From contig NZ_QNQZ01000003.1 in NCBI RefSeq assembly GCF_003390935.1, positions 310,001 to 374,000 of the forward strand: 64,000 nt of DNA, read 5' to 3'. Positions 53,631 through 63,606 of this stretch are shown here, piece after piece; the first letter of the stretch is position 1, and each line of letters begins with the position of its first letter. The notes under the pieces are model-generated. The model saw only the letters and a list, made by a program, of their open reading frames with translations. It was not told the DNA's origin and searched no databases. Both the position numbers and the translations under genes were made by a program. The DNA comes from Lewinella sp. IMCC34191. GTDB taxonomy: Bacteria > Bacteroidota > Bacteroidia > Chitinophagales > Saprospiraceae.

Positions 53631-54533
53631 ATGACCAAATCCATTCTCATCCTGATTGCCCTGGCGGTCGGATTATTCCTGCCACTATTGGACGCCTATA
53701 CGTTTACCCTGCGTCCGTTCCTGATGATTCTGCTGTTCTTCTCTTTTCTGAATATCCGCATCGATAGCAGCATCTTCAGCCGCAAGCAGGTATGGATCGC
53801 TCTACTGCTACCGCCGGTAGGCTTACTGGTCTACTTTCTCGGCCGGATGTACAGCGAGGATTTAGGACTAACGTTACTGCTGATGGGGCTAGCCCCGACG
53901 GCCGTCATCACGCCCGTACTCGCCGAACTGATGAGTCGGCGCGTCGGCTATATGGTTGGAGCCATTATCATCACGCACGCCATCTTCGCCCTGATCGTTC
54001 CCCTAGTTCTTCCCTGGATCTTGGGAATACAGTTGTCGATTGCCGCCCTTGGCCGGCTGGTCGTGACCATCGGCAGCACCATCATCATTCCCCTGGTTTT
54101 GGGTCAGCTCGTGCGGCGATATGGGGGCAGTCTGAGGCGAGGCCTGCAAATTGTCGCGCCCTACGGCTTCGCTCTCTTCTTAAGCAATATTACCGTAGCT
54201 GCCGGCAGCCTGTCCCACTACTTACAGTATGAGGGGGATACGCCATTTGCCTTTATCGGGGCCACGACACTCGCCATAGGTACGTTAATGCTATTCAATT
54301 TTGCCGTAGGTGGCAGGATAAGCCCCCCGAACCACGGCGTGGAAGGCAGCCTGGCCCTCGGACGTAAAAACACGATGCTGTCCATCTGGATCGCCCTCGA
54401 GTACATCAACCCACTGGTGGTCCTCGGGCCTATGCTGTACATCCTGCTCCAGAATGTATTCGTTGCCGGGCAGATCGTGTACGTCGAGCGAGCGGATCGC
54501 AAGCGGGATCACAATTTGTCCCAACGCAGCTGA
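53631..54533 (+). CDS. Bile acid:sodium symporter-like (BASS/arsenite-efflux superfamily) membrane protein
   Basis: From ATG 53631 the product has 300 residues and nine to ten hydrophobic helices. The pattern resembles BASS-type transporters: RPFLMILLFFSFLNIRID, then MGLAPTAVITPVLAELMSRR with the conserved proline-rich segment, and LFLSNITVAAGSLSHYL. The C-terminus (KNTMLSIWIALEYINPLVV) matches the last conserved helix. Substrates of the family range from organic anions to arsenite, and none can be assigned here. Its 3' end overlaps the convergent lipoprotein gene by 25 bp. The gene is divergent from trpS. Confidence 0.8.
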   Translation: MTKSILILIALAVGLFLPLLDAYTFTLRPFLMILLFFSFLNIRIDSSIFSRKQVWIALLLPPVGLLVYFLGRMYSEDLGLTLLLMGLAPTAVITPVLAELMSRRVGYMVGAIIITHAIFALIVPLVLPWILGIQLSIAALGRLVVTIGSTIIIPLVLGQLVRRYGGSLRRGLQIVAPYGFALFLSNITVAAGSLSHYLQYEGDTPFAFIGATTLAIGTLMLFNFAVGGRISPPNHGVEGSLALGRKNTMLSIWIALEYINPLVVLGPMLYILLQNVFVAGQIVYVERADRKRDHNLSQRS

Positions 54534-54946
54534 AGTACCCCGCCCCGCTCGAAGACGGTCACGTTTAGCGAGTTGTTGTTCAGGCGATCGATGGTCCCCA
54601 GCCATTGGAAGGCGGGGCGTCCCCGAAAATCGAAGAAATCAGCGTCGAGCGTAAATTCTGTATCGTCGTCTAAATCCCGAACGGCGGAAATCACCCAAAA
54701 GCCATCGAACAGAACCCCCGATCCCGTTTCGTATAGCAAGGTATTATCCGGCAGAAAAGTGACGATGTCGCCCCGAAATTCAGCGGTAACGTTATCGCGA
54801 AAGAGCGCGTTATCGTCCTTGAAGGTTGCCTTGTCGATCTGCCAGGTACCTAACAGACGATCCTCGCGGCGTTCGATGCGATCCTCGATGGAACAAGCAG
54901 CGAAGAAGAACAAAATAAGAAACGGAAAAACAGAAGTATAGCGCAC
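54509..54946 (-). CDS. Small lipoprotein (lipocalin-like)
   Basis: The 145-residue protein has lipobox FFAAC (Cys18). The mature part starts SIEDRIERREDRLLGTWQIDKATF, a pattern of lipocalin-like lipoproteins in Bacteroidota (a GTW motif after a charged segment). It continues with predicted beta strands (FDGFWVISAVRDLDDDTEF) and ends LRWDKL. Its function is unknown. It overlaps the convergent transporter gene by 25 bp at the 3' ends. Confidence 0.75.
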   Translation of the reverse strand: MRYTSVFPFLILFFFAACSIEDRIERREDRLLGTWQIDKATFKDDNALFRDNVTAEFRGDIVTFLPDNTLLYETGSGVLFDGFWVISAVRDLDDDTEFTLDADFFDFRGRPAFQWLGTIDRLNNNSLNVTVFERGGVLQLRWDKL

Positions 54947-55071
54947 GGCCGGGACATTTGGATCTACGGAAGATCGGCCCCATTTATGATGGTCACGGTG
55001 TCCGGTCCGGTGTTTAGCTATAGTTTAACCAACGTGAAAAATATTAACCCACAGCCTGGTGAACAAGGCAA

Positions 55072-55302
55072 TCAGGCTCGCTCGAATTTCTGCAGGCTTT
55101 CCTCGTAGCTTTTCAGGGTACGAGCCTGAATTTCGGCGGTGGCGTTGAGCACCTTGAGTTCCTCGTTTAACTGGGTCTCGCGTTTGGGATCCTCGCGAAA
55201 GAACTTCCGCTTTCGATTGATTTCCAGAAGTTGCTGAATGGTTTGGCTGAGAGCGATTTTCGTCTTCAGGTATTTGTACTTCAGATTTCTTCTGGTGCTC
55301 AT
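55072..55302 (-). CDS. Small coiled-coil protein, unknown
   Basis: This 76-residue, highly charged and helical protein contains YKYLKTKIALSQTIQQLLEI and QLNEELKVLNATAEIQ, with heptad-like spacing of leucines. No motif or signal peptide is visible, so it is probably cytoplasmic. A gap of 125 bp separates it from the lipoprotein gene at 54509-54946, and no operon is evident. Codon use is moderately host-like. Confidence 0.6.
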   Translation of the reverse strand: MSTRRNLKYKYLKTKIALSQTIQQLLEINRKRKFFREDPKRETQLNEELKVLNATAEIQARTLKSYEESLQKFERA

Positions 55303-55490
55303 TTCAAGGTGTAATTAGGGTATCGGTCAATGAAATTACCTACGCAGAAAATAGGATTAAATTGCGTAATGGGCAAATTTTACCTACCAAATCTTCTGCG
55401 TCGGGCGATGCTTCAAGGAACCCGATTCGCCGCCCCGGGGTTGCCCGGACAACCATATTATTCTTCCATTTTAACTCCCTCGTGACCCTG

Positions 55491-56684
55491 CTACCGGAGC
55501 GGGTTCCGAGGCACCCAACTCTCCGGTGTATGTACATAGCGGAGCAGGCGTTCGAGAATCGGATTGAACCACCGAAAACGGCTCGTGGCCAGTACACCGT
55601 AGGCATGGCCTTCGGCGCCTAGCGAGCTCTTGATTTCCAGGGCGGTACGCCCGAAGTCCAGTACGCTGACCGAATGCAAGAGGGCATCCTGAAGCAGGTC
55701 GAACAGCATATTGTGGTAAAGATGATGGCTGTATTTGTATGGCTCCCGCAGTCCCAAATAGTGAGCGTGTAGATAGTCACCGCTAATGATCGCCGTGGTG
55801 AACCCAACCAGGGTTTCCCCGTCGTAATATCCATGAAACTCGGCGCGGTCCCGCAACCAGGCAAAATAATCGAGCGAGAGTTCCACGAAGCTAACGTCCG
55901 CTCCCCTCCTAGTTTCCAGGTGTAATTCGTAGATAGTGGGTAAGCTGGCCTTGAGCGCTTCTCCTTTTAGCAGCCGTCTGTTCAGCCCTTCCCCTTTGGA
56001 ACGGGCCCGTCGGTAGCGCACACGGTATTTACTGGAAAGCGCAGCGAGATAGTCGCTGAAGTCAGTGAAACGATCCAGGTGCAGCAGCATCACTGGATCG
56101 ACCCCTACTGATGTGAATCCGCGATCCCGCAATAAAACCTCCGCCGGATGTGCCGAAGGAAGAAGGTCCTTGACAACCACCCCGGCAAAGCGCTTGCCCC
56201 GGATAAGGTACCGGCCCAAGGCATCCAGCAGCTCTGCGGTGGCATGCGGAGATAATTGTTCCAAACCGCTACCCCCGAACGGACCCGAGGTGAGTAGTTG
56301 TCCGAGCACCAGCACGTCAACCGGCGAACGGGCCAATAGCCGCCGCCAAAGATGGGAGAAGCTGAAGGCACGCTGCCGCTGCCGACGAATCTGCTCGCGC
56401 AGGTTCAAGCTAAGGGATTGCACGCAGAGCAGTATCGGCCGGTCATAGTCGGGATGCCGAAGTACGACTGCCTGGCTCCGCATACCCTGTGGGTGCTGTT
56501 GTAGGAAGGAGAGAAATTCCGCGGACAACCAGAATGATTCAGCGGACGTCCCCCCGGGCCAATCGTCCCAATCCTCCTCCTCCCGGTAACTTCTTATCCG
56601 CCAGCCGGGTAGGCCGGTCAGCGCAGGCCACCCCTCTTCGGATTGGGCGGTCGTCGGGCGGCAAAAAGCAGTGGATATAGACAT
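55491..56684 (-). CDS. GNAT-fold acyltransferase-like protein
   Basis: The start is placed at ATG 56684 (MSISTAFC), giving 397 residues. An upstream in-frame ATG at 56900 would overlap the divergent UspA gene and lacks coding character. The C-terminal half (about 215-370) looks like the GNAT fold of FemAB/BioF2-like proteins: YRVRYRRARSKGEGL, then YELHLETRRGADVSF, FHGYYDGETLVGFTTAII and YKYSHHLYHNMLFDLLQDAL. The N-terminal half has a related but weaker pattern. Relatives add acyl or amino acid groups in cell-envelope or peptidoglycan synthesis; the substrate here is unknown. Confidence 0.75.
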   Translation of the reverse strand: MSISTAFCRPTTAQSEEGWPALTGLPGWRIRSYREEEDWDDWPGGTSAESFWLSAEFLSFLQQHPQGMRSQAVVLRHPDYDRPILLCVQSLSLNLREQIRRQRQRAFSFSHLWRRLLARSPVDVLVLGQLLTSGPFGGSGLEQLSPHATAELLDALGRYLIRGKRFAGVVVKDLLPSAHPAEVLLRDRGFTSVGVDPVMLLHLDRFTDFSDYLAALSSKYRVRYRRARSKGEGLNRRLLKGEALKASLPTIYELHLETRRGADVSFVELSLDYFAWLRDRAEFHGYYDGETLVGFTTAIISGDYLHAHYLGLREPYKYSHHLYHNMLFDLLQDALLHSVSVLDFGRTALEIKSSLGAEGHAYGVLATSRFRWFNPILERLLRYVHTPESWVPRNPLR

Positions 56685-56786
56685 GAAAAGGTTTAGCAAT
56701 CGGCATGATAACAGGCTAAAGCCGGAATGGATTGCCGGGAAGTGGTAGCTCGCGTTTATCTTTCGCCCTTCATATTTTTCGCTAGC

Positions 56787-57608
56787 ATGATCCACAAAGT
56801 TCTCGTTTCGATAGATTTCAGCAAAGGTTCGGCCGCGGCACTCCGGTACGCAGAAGCTTTCTCGGCCTCCGTCGGTATCCGGGAGATCCAAGTTATCCAC
56901 ATCTTTACGCCCCAGACCGTCGCCGCCGGCGAGGCCATGTCTGCCGTTCCCGTTGGCGAGCTAATGGATGCCCGTGAAGAAGCGCTGGCCGAATTTCTCC
57001 GTACGCACCCCCCCCACCCCGACGTCCGCCGCCGCAGCGAGCTCATGCTCGGATTTCCCGCCGATAAGATCACCGAGGAAAGCAAACGCTACGATCTCGT
57101 CATTCTCGGCGCCACCGGTGACAGCGACGTGCTCGAATCGGTTTTCGGAAGCATCGCCTCCGAAGTAGCCCAGAAGTCCCACTGTCCCGTCCTCCTCGTT
57201 CCTTACGGCGCCCACTTCGACGAGTACCGTCACATCCTCTACGCGAGCAGCAGCCTCAGCCTAAGCCGCAAGGCGGTCCTTAAGCTAATGGACTTCAACG
57301 ATCTGTTCCGGGCCCGGATCCACTTCGTCCACGTCAATAAAGAAGACGGCGATAACCGCCGCGAACGCGAGAAGCTTTTCGCTCCCCTGTTCAATAACCC
57401 CGACCCCGAATTCGCCTTCGAGATCGTCGAGGTCAATGCCAATTCCGTCCGCAAAGGATTAGTCGACTACCTCCAGGCCAACGCCGTCCAGTTGGCAGTC
57501 ATGGTCACCGAACACCGTGGCTTCTGGGAAGGCCTTTTCCACAGCAGCGCCACCAAGCAGATGGTCCTCCACCCGGAGGTGCCGGTTCTAGTGTTCCACT
57601 TGAATTAA
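56787..57608 (+). CDS. Universal stress protein, two UspA domains
   Basis: The start is placed at ATG 56787 (MIHKVLVSIDFSKGS), giving 273 residues and two tandem UspA domains, about 1-142 and 147-273. The first has the ATP-binding region VILGATGDSDVLESVFGSIASEVAQKSHCPVLLVP, split over the G-2x-G-9x-G motif (GATGDSDVLESVFGS). The second is degenerate, with LAVMVTEHRGFWEGLFHS and VLVFHLN and no clear Walker-like motif. Such proteins respond to stress and starvation. A box TATTTTTC stands 6 nt before the ATG. A repeat block follows its stop. Confidence 0.9.
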   Translation: MIHKVLVSIDFSKGSAAALRYAEAFSASVGIREIQVIHIFTPQTVAAGEAMSAVPVGELMDAREEALAEFLRTHPPHPDVRRRSELMLGFPADKITEESKRYDLVILGATGDSDVLESVFGSIASEVAQKSHCPVLLVPYGAHFDEYRHILYASSSLSLSRKAVLKLMDFNDLFRARIHFVHVNKEDGDNRREREKLFAPLFNNPDPEFAFEIVEVNANSVRKGLVDYLQANAVQLAVMVTEHRGFWEGLFHSSATKQMVLHPEVPVLVFHLN

Positions 57609-57616
57609 CCCCCCCT

Positions 57617-57825
57617 ACGAAAGCGAAGCATCATCTCTACCGCGAGCGCAGCGAGCCTCTACCACAGAAGCGCAGCCGCCCTGTCTACCACGAACGCAGT
57701 GAGCTTCTAAAACCGAACGCGCAGCGTCGGTATCTACCGCGAGCAAAGCGAGTCTCTACAACGAAAGCGAAGCGTCGTCTCTACCACAAGCGGAGCGTCG
57801 TCTCTACCGCGAGCGCAGCGAGCCC
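57617..57825. repeat. Degenerate tandem repeats, about nine units of 22-26 bp
   Basis: Each unit carries a core like GCGAGCGCAGCGAGC or AAAGCGAAGCGTCGTC, ending in CTCTAC or CTAAA. Variants start with GCGAG, ACGAA or ACAAG. The block fills the gap between the convergent uspA and parE ends. The cores (AGCGnAGCG) may stack into short hairpins. Units differ by a few bases, so the array is not perfect. Confidence 0.8.
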
Positions 57826-59697
57826 CTAAACCGCAACAACCTCCTCCTCCTCATCCCGTTCCACCCGCAGGTTATCGATGATGAAGTTCTGGCGGGAGGG
57901 CGTGTTCTTACCCATGTAATAACTGAGCAGATCGTCGATATTGGTGTTGGCGGCCATGACGACCGGCTCCAAGCGGATGTTGTCACCGATGAAATCCTTG
58001 AACTCGCCGGGAGATATCTCCCCGAGCCCCTTGAAACGGGTGATCTCGGCCTTGCCGCGCAGCTTCTCGATCGCCCCCTGCTTTTCCTCCTCGCTGTAGC
58101 AGTAGTAGGTCTTCTGCTTGTCGCGTACGCGGAAAAGGGGCGTCTCGAGAATGTAGAGGTGACCTTTTTCGACCATGTCCGGGAAGAACTGCAAAAAGAA
58201 AGTGAGGAGCAGTAGCCGGATGTGCATACCGTCGACGTCCGCGTCGGTGGCGATCACGACCCGGTTGTAGCGGATTTCGTCTACGTCGTCCTCGATGTTG
58301 AGCGCGTGCTGGAGCAGGTTGAATTCCTCGTTCTCGTAGACGACCTTTTTCGTCAGGCCGAAGCAGTTGAGCGGCTTACCCCGGAGGGAGAAGACCGCCT
58401 GGGTCTGGACGTCGCGGGCCACGGTGATGGAACCACTGGCCGAATCACCCTCCGTAATAAAGATGGTGGTGGCCAGCCGCGTTTCCTCGTCCTTGCTCTT
58501 CGCGTTGTCGCTAAAGTGGACCCGGCAGTCGCGGAGTTTCTTATTGTGCAGGTTGGCCTTCTTAGCGCGTTGGTTAGCCAATTTTTTGATGCCGGCGATC
58601 TCCTTGCGTTCCCGCTCGCTCTGCTTGATGCGCTTCTCCAGCGCCTGGGCAATGGTCGCGTTCTTGTGGAGGAAGTTGTCCAGTTTTTCCATGAGGAAAT
58701 TCCGGAGAAAGGTCTGCACCGTCGGGCCCTGTGGTCCCATATCCGTGCTGCCCAGCTTGGTCTTTGTCTGCGATTCGAAGACCGGCTCCTCCACCTTGAT
58801 GGCGATGGCGGCGATCACGCTGGCCAGGATGTCCTTGCGGTCGTAATTCTTATTGTAGTGCTTCTGAATGGTCTCCACCAGTGCCTGGCGGAAGGCGTTC
58901 AGGTGCGTACCGCCCTGGGTAGTAAACTGACCGTTGACGAAGCTGAAGTAATTCTCGCCGTAGGCGTTACCGTGCGTGATAGCTACCTCGATATCGTCGT
59001 CCTTTAGGTGGATGATATCGTAGCGCAACTGCTCCACGTTGGTTTTCCGCTCCAGCAGGTCGCGCAGACCGTTCTTCGACACCAGCGTCTTCCCGTTGAA
59101 ATTGATCTTCAGGCCGGCATTGAGGTAGGCGTAGTTCCAGAGCTGGTTCTCGACGAAATCATTGCGAAACCGGTACTTTTTGAAGATCGAATTATCCGGG
59201 ACGAAGCTGACGAAGGTGCCGTTCTTTTCCTCGGTCTTCGTGGCGCGGTGATCCTTCACGAGGTCACCCTTCGAGAAGTCGGCCTGCTTGAGCTTGCCTT
59301 CGCGGACGGCGTAAACCTGGAAGTCGTTGGACAGGGCGTTCGTGGCCTTCAATCCTACCCCGTTCAGGCCGACCGCCTTCTTAAAGGCCTTGCTGTCGTA
59401 TTTCCCGCCGGTGTTGATCTTGGACACCACGTCCACGACCTTGCCGAGGGGGATGCCCCGGCCGTAGTCGCGGATGCGTACGGTACCGTCCTCGATCACG
59501 ACGTCGATCTGGCGGCCGTGGCCCATCACGTACTCGTCGATGGAGTTATCGATGACTTCCTTCAGCAGAATATAGATACCGTCATCGGGGCTGGAGCCGT
59601 CGCCCAACTTACCGATGTACATGCCCGGTCGCATGCGGATATGCTCCTTCCAGTCGAGTGACCGGATGTTATCTTCCGTATAGGTAGTCTCTGCCAT
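57826..59697 (-). CDS. parE: DNA topoisomerase IV subunit B
   Basis: The 623-residue type IIA topoisomerase ATPase subunit cuts and decatenates DNA with ParC. The GHKL ATPase domain begins [19 protein letters not shown], with [25 protein letters not shown] and [13 protein letters not shown] as nucleotide-binding motifs. The TOPRIM domain shows [12 protein letters not shown] and [13 protein letters not shown], followed by [12 protein letters not shown]. The length and the [15 protein letters not shown]-type insert favour ParE over GyrB. ParC is not adjacent on the visible side. A consensus promoter, TTG-N20-TATGTTTG, lies 24 nt upstream. Confidence 0.9.
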   Translation of the reverse strand: MAETTYTEDNIRSLDWKEHIRMRPGMYIGKLGDGSSPDDGIYILLKEVIDNSIDEYVMGHGRQIDVVIEDGTVRIRDYGRGIPLGKVVDVVSKINTGGKYDSKAFKKAVGLNGVGLKATNALSNDFQVYAVREGKLKQADFSKGDLVKDHRATKTEEKNGTFVSFVPDNSIFKKYRFRNDFVENQLWNYAYLNAGLKINFNGKTLVSKNGLRDLLERKTNVEQLRYDIIHLKDDDIEVAITHGNAYGENYFSFVNGQFTTQGGTHLNAFRQALVETIQKHYNKNYDRKDILASVIAAIAIKVEEPVFESQTKTKLGSTDMGPQGPTVQTFLRNFLMEKLDNFLHKNATIAQALEKRIKQSERERKEIAGIKKLANQRAKKANLHNKKLRDCRVHFSDNAKSKDEETRLATTIFITEGDSASGSITVARDVQTQAVFSLRGKPLNCFGLTKKVVYENEEFNLLQHALNIEDDVDEIRYNRVVIATDADVDGMHIRLLLLTFFLQFFPDMVEKGHLYILETPLFRVRDKQKTYYCYSEEEKQGAIEKLRGKAEITRFKGLGEISPGEFKDFIGDNIRLEPVVMAANTNIDDLLSYYMGKNTPSRQNFIIDNLRVERDEEEEVVAV

Positions 59698-59720
59698 TAA
59701 TCGCTGCTGTTCTTAGACCA

Positions 59721-59751
59721 CAAACATACGAAATCCAGGGAATATTATCAA
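59721..59751 (-). promoter_or_regulatory. Consensus Bacteroidota promoter of parE: TTG-N20-TATGTTTG
   Basis: On the minus strand TTG (59749-59751) is followed after exactly 20 nt by TATGTTTG (59721-59728), which matches TAnnTTTG. The parE ATG at 59697 is about 23 nt downstream of the box, leaving a short leader. Confidence 0.75.
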
Positions 59752-59874
59752 ACAATTTGTTGCGTATTGTTGGTAATCCGGTTCGCGATGTACCTTATAC
59801 CTGCGCTCCGCCGCCCAAACATTCCCACGCAAGCTGCGCTATATGCAAAGTTACGCTTTCGCTTCACCTCGTTT

Positions 59875-62412
59875 ATGTCCGCATCTTCCTTCCGCTTTCG
59901 CTGGTGGTACCTTCTATTGCTTCTTCCGGTAGCTCTGTATCTGGGCGCCCGCTGGTACGTGGGGCACCGTATCGACCGCGCCATATCGCAGGCGAATGAG
60001 GATGGAAACGAGCTAAAGATTGGAGAGTATAGCTACGGGCTATTCCCCCTGCGGGTGGAAGCCCACCGGATAAGCTTCGACCAGGACCGGAAGAATTTCT
60101 CCGCCCGGGGTCGCCTCACGGTGCTCGAAGCCGACCGCCTCCACCTCTTTAGCCTGATCGGCTCCGATCCGATACACCTGGAGTTGATTCGTTTACAGGG
60201 ACTGGACGCGGAGATACGACGAACCGGCACCAACAACACCGACAGCAGCTCGCTCGCCCTGCAGGTCTCCGAAATCGAGTTGGACAGCATTTTCCTGAAT
60301 CTGACGGACGAAGCGAACGGGACGGAAGTGCAGCTCACCAACTTCGCGCTCTCGCTGCAGGCTTTCCGGATCCCTTTTCAGCCGGCCGGCATCCAGTCGC
60401 TCCGCATCACGGCGGATTCAACACTTTACGCCAATGGCGACGGCCTGGAGGTGACGGCCACCGGTATCGGCTACGGCACCGGTTCGGAATCCGTGGCGAT
60501 CGCGAATTTGCTGCTGCGCCGGGGCGAGGGTACCACCATTCAGGCGGAGAACATCCTGCTGGCCGGCCTGAACGCCGAGGACCTGGAAGAGGTGATATCG
60601 ATCGACAGCCTGTCCATCGGCCATTTGGGCGGCGCAGCGCAGGTAAAAAGCCAATCGGATACGTCATCCGGTTCCACAAGGTCCACCCAAACCACGCCGT
60701 TGCGAATCAAGCAAATCACTTTGCCGAGTATAGACCTGGCGATAAGCAGTGACTTTGGAAATACGGAATACGCCGGCAGCCTCACTGCAAGAGAAACACA
60801 CTACGGCGACAGCCTATCCATCGGTACGCTCGAGGTTAACACCGATAGCGCCTCCTTCGATAACCTGAAGGGCTTGGCTGTCGGGCTGCAACGTATGGAC
60901 CTGGAACAGCGCGACCTGCGCATCCCCCTCTCGGCCGGGGCCATGGGACGAACCGTCCTGGACCTGCCTCAATTCAGCGTCAAGCTCGACGGCCAAACCA
61001 TCCGCGGCGAGCAACTGAAGTACCGGAGCGAAGCCGGGGAAGCCACGGTCGCCAACCTGAATTTGCGTGGCGATAAGGTCAACGGCCGTACCGACCAACT
61101 GCGCGTCACCGGCATCGACCGATCCGCCCTGATCGACGGGCGCCCCGCTCCGTTACGTACCGTATCCCTGGAGGGGGCCGCGGTGAAAATTGCTACCAGC
61201 GACGGTGGGCACTACGAGCTATCGGTACCGGAGGTGAATCTGGAGGAAGTAGCGGTACGAAAACCCATCTCCGCCGGGCGGGCCCGCGTAGAGAACGCTA
61301 CCTTCGAACGCTATGGGTCCGACGGCCGCAAGGATATGCGGGGGGAGGGCATCTACGTCGACCAGCGGTCGATCCCGCTGCCCTTCGACGCTGATAAGTT
61401 GGGAGAAGGAAACGTGCGGCTGCGTCAATTGCGAATGATCGGAAAGCCCAGTTTACCAGTTGACTATTTATTCGATCGGGTCGTCTACGATAGTCGGGCG
61501 CAATCGGTGAACATGGATAGTCTCCGGCGCCGTACCCAGGTAGAGCCGGAAGAATTATTCGAGCGCGAACTGGCGAAAAGCTGGATGGACTTCTCCTTCG
61601 ATAGCGTCCGCCTGAAGGGGGTTCGCCGCAATCCCCTTCTGAAAGGCGAGCTGATCTACCTGGACTCTTTGCGGGCCGCCGACTTCCGCCTCATGGTAGT
61701 GGAGGATTTATCCCTCAACCTGGACCGCGACAAACGCCCCATGCCCATACAGGCCCTGCGCGGCCTCGGCATGCGCATCGTGATGAACGGGGCGCGCTTT
61801 CGGTCGACCAACATTGCCTACGGCGTCGTGGACTCCATTATGGAGCCGAAGACCATTCACTTCACCGAGGGAACGGTGACCATCGACAAACTGGATACGG
61901 AAGTGAGTCAGGAGGATTCCGTCCTGGCGAAGATCGACGCCACTTTCGAGGAAACGACGCCCCTCCACGCCGAATTCCGGCTGTCGCGGCGGGAGGGGGG
62001 GCGGGGCTATTCCGCCCGGGGGAAAATGGGAGAGTACGACCTCTCGCGGGTGAATCCGCTGATGCGGGTGGCGGCCGGCGCGGTCATTGAGGAGGGGGTC
62101 ATTGAAGAGCTCTCCTACGATTCCCGTATGGAACACGACACCATCCGCGGCACCCTCACCCTACTCTACCGAAACCTGGACCTCAAGATGGTCGACGGCG
62201 GCCTGGCCTGGCTCAAGAACCTGCTGTCCGGGGTGGTCGTCAAGAATAGCAACAGCCGGGGAGAGGACTTTCGCCAGGGGCAGATATTCCACGCCCACAT
62301 CCCCGAGAAAAGCTTCTTCAACAGCTACTGGAAAGGCTTGGTAAGCGGCATGAAATCAACGGCCCTGTCCGACATAGCCCTTCCCGACGAGCTGGAGGGG
62401 AACGACGACTGA
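59875..62412 (+). CDS. AsmA-like large envelope protein
   Basis: The start is placed at ATG 59875 (MSASSFRFRWWYLLLLLPVALYLG), giving 845 residues; an upstream in-frame ATG at 59767 adds 36 unlikely residues. A single N-terminal membrane helix (about 10-25) anchors a long, repetitive beta-rich periplasmic part, as in the AsmA/TamB/DUF748 group. Features include the early ISFDQDRKNFSARGRLTVLEAD, repeated strand patterns and a C-terminal conserved region (AEFRLSRREGGRGYSARGKMGEYDLSRVNPL, split over AEFRLSRREG and KMGEYDL). The group is thought to help move lipids between membranes. The end is 5 bp from the convergent AI-2E-type gene. Confidence 0.72.
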   Translation: MSASSFRFRWWYLLLLLPVALYLGARWYVGHRIDRAISQANEDGNELKIGEYSYGLFPLRVEAHRISFDQDRKNFSARGRLTVLEADRLHLFSLIGSDPIHLELIRLQGLDAEIRRTGTNNTDSSSLALQVSEIELDSIFLNLTDEANGTEVQLTNFALSLQAFRIPFQPAGIQSLRITADSTLYANGDGLEVTATGIGYGTGSESVAIANLLLRRGEGTTIQAENILLAGLNAEDLEEVISIDSLSIGHLGGAAQVKSQSDTSSGSTRSTQTTPLRIKQITLPSIDLAISSDFGNTEYAGSLTARETHYGDSLSIGTLEVNTDSASFDNLKGLAVGLQRMDLEQRDLRIPLSAGAMGRTVLDLPQFSVKLDGQTIRGEQLKYRSEAGEATVANLNLRGDKVNGRTDQLRVTGIDRSALIDGRPAPLRTVSLEGAAVKIATSDGGHYELSVPEVNLEEVAVRKPISAGRARVENATFERYGSDGRKDMRGEGIYVDQRSIPLPFDADKLGEGNVRLRQLRMIGKPSLPVDYLFDRVVYDSRAQSVNMDSLRRRTQVEPEELFERELAKSWMDFSFDSVRLKGVRRNPLLKGELIYLDSLRAADFRLMVVEDLSLNLDRDKRPMPIQALRGLGMRIVMNGARFRSTNIAYGVVDSIMEPKTIHFTEGTVTIDKLDTEVSQEDSVLAKIDATFEETTPLHAEFRLSRREGGRGYSARGKMGEYDLSRVNPLMRVAAGAVIEEGVIEELSYDSRMEHDTIRGTLTLLYRNLDLKMVDGGLAWLKNLLSGVVVKNSNSRGEDFRQGQIFHAHIPEKSFFNSYWKGLVSGMKSTALSDIALPDELEGNDD

Positions 62413-62416
62413 CGGG

Positions 62417-63517
62417 CTAAGAAGGGTCGGCGATGGCTTCTTCCTGGGCCGTCCGAATGACCTTGTCCCGTTTCAGTTTCTTCGTATTCACCTCTCCGTT
62501 CCGGCTCAGCAAAATGGCGATCGGCCGCGTCTGGTCGAACTGGGCGCAGATGATGATGATGGCCACCGTGATTGGCACGCTGAGCAGCATCCCGACGATT
62601 CCCCACAGCATCGACCACAGAATCAGCGTCAGCACGACTACGAGCGGGCTGATATTCAGGGTGCTACCCATCAGGCGTGGCTCGATGATGTTGCCGACAA
62701 GAATTTGCACCCCCGTCACGCCGAGCACGACCACCAGAAAAGGGGTCAGGTTATCGTACTGAACCAGCGCCAGGAGGGCCGGCAGTGCCGTCGCGGTGAT
62801 GGACCCGATGGTCGGGATGAAATTGAACAGGAAGATCAGGAAGGCCCAGAAAAGGGCGTAGTCCAGCCCGATAATCGTAAAGATGACAAAGCTGAGCACG
62901 GCCGTGGCGATGCTCGTCACCGTCTTCACGCCCAGGTAGGTACGCATGGCGGAGTTGATCTCGGCCAGGGTGCGGGTAAATCGGGTGCTGCGGCGCATGT
63001 CCAGGCCAAGGGCTTCGAGCTTCTTCGGGAAGGTCTGTTGCTCGACAAGGAAGAAGAGCACGTATAGGAGTACCAAAGCTACACCCTTGGCCGCGCTGGT
63101 CACCCCCGCCAGTACGAGGGCGAAATTGCCCAGGACCTGCTGCCCGAGTTCCAGGTCGGATACCGAGGGCGGTTCGCGGTCGATGCCGATGCGCTCGTAG
63201 GCGTGGGCGATCTGATTCTCGATCTTGGGCAGGTAGACGCCGCTTTCCAGGATGAAGCCGTTGACGGTATTGACGATCATATCGGAGATGGCGTAGAGCG
63301 TCAGACCGATAAAGATCAGCGACATGCCGAGGGTCACCGCGTTAGGTAGCCGCGTACCCAAGAAGGGCAGGTGGCGGAACTGGTTGTTTAATGCATTGAC
63401 CAAATACCACAGGACCAGGGCCACGAAGATGGGCACCAGGTAGCTTTTCCCCACCACGATGAGGGTAAGAATCAGACCGATGGTGAGTAACCAGGCGGCA
63501 ACGCGAAAGATGGACAT
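62417..63517 (-). CDS. AI-2E family transporter
   Basis: The 366-residue membrane protein has eight or so helices: ATWLLTIGLILTLIVVG near the start, then LVLLYVLFFLVEQQTFPKKL, LSFVIFTIIGLDYALFWAFLIFLFNFIPTIGSI (split in two helices), and LVGNIIEPRLMGSTLNISPLVVVLTLILWSMLWG. The last is the hallmark P-R-L-M-G segment of the AI-2E/YdiK/PerM family. Members were first linked to autoinducer-2 export, but many act as general exporters or antiporters. It ends 5 bp from the convergent AsmA-like gene. Confidence 0.93.
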   Translation of the reverse strand: MSIFRVAAWLLTIGLILTLIVVGKSYLVPIFVALVLWYLVNALNNQFRHLPFLGTRLPNAVTLGMSLIFIGLTLYAISDMIVNTVNGFILESGVYLPKIENQIAHAYERIGIDREPPSVSDLELGQQVLGNFALVLAGVTSAAKGVALVLLYVLFFLVEQQTFPKKLEALGLDMRRSTRFTRTLAEINSAMRTYLGVKTVTSIATAVLSFVIFTIIGLDYALFWAFLIFLFNFIPTIGSITATALPALLALVQYDNLTPFLVVVLGVTGVQILVGNIIEPRLMGSTLNISPLVVVLTLILWSMLWGIVGMLLSVPITVAIIIICAQFDQTRPIAILLSRNGEVNTKKLKRDKVIRTAQEEAIADPS

Positions 63518-63593
63518 GCGGGCTAGCGGCTATTAGTGCTTGGTTAACGATACAAACGACCCTTATGTGTTGTTAAACCTCCACCCGTATTGA

Positions 63594-63606
63594 CTAGTTA
63601 AACTAG
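63594..63606. promoter_or_regulatory. 13-bp palindrome upstream of icd
   Basis: CTAGTTAAACTAG is a perfect palindrome around a central base, about 75 bp before the icd start. TATTTTCG (63626-63633) between them resembles a -7 box. A regulatory site is possible; no known factor is matched. Confidence 0.3.
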
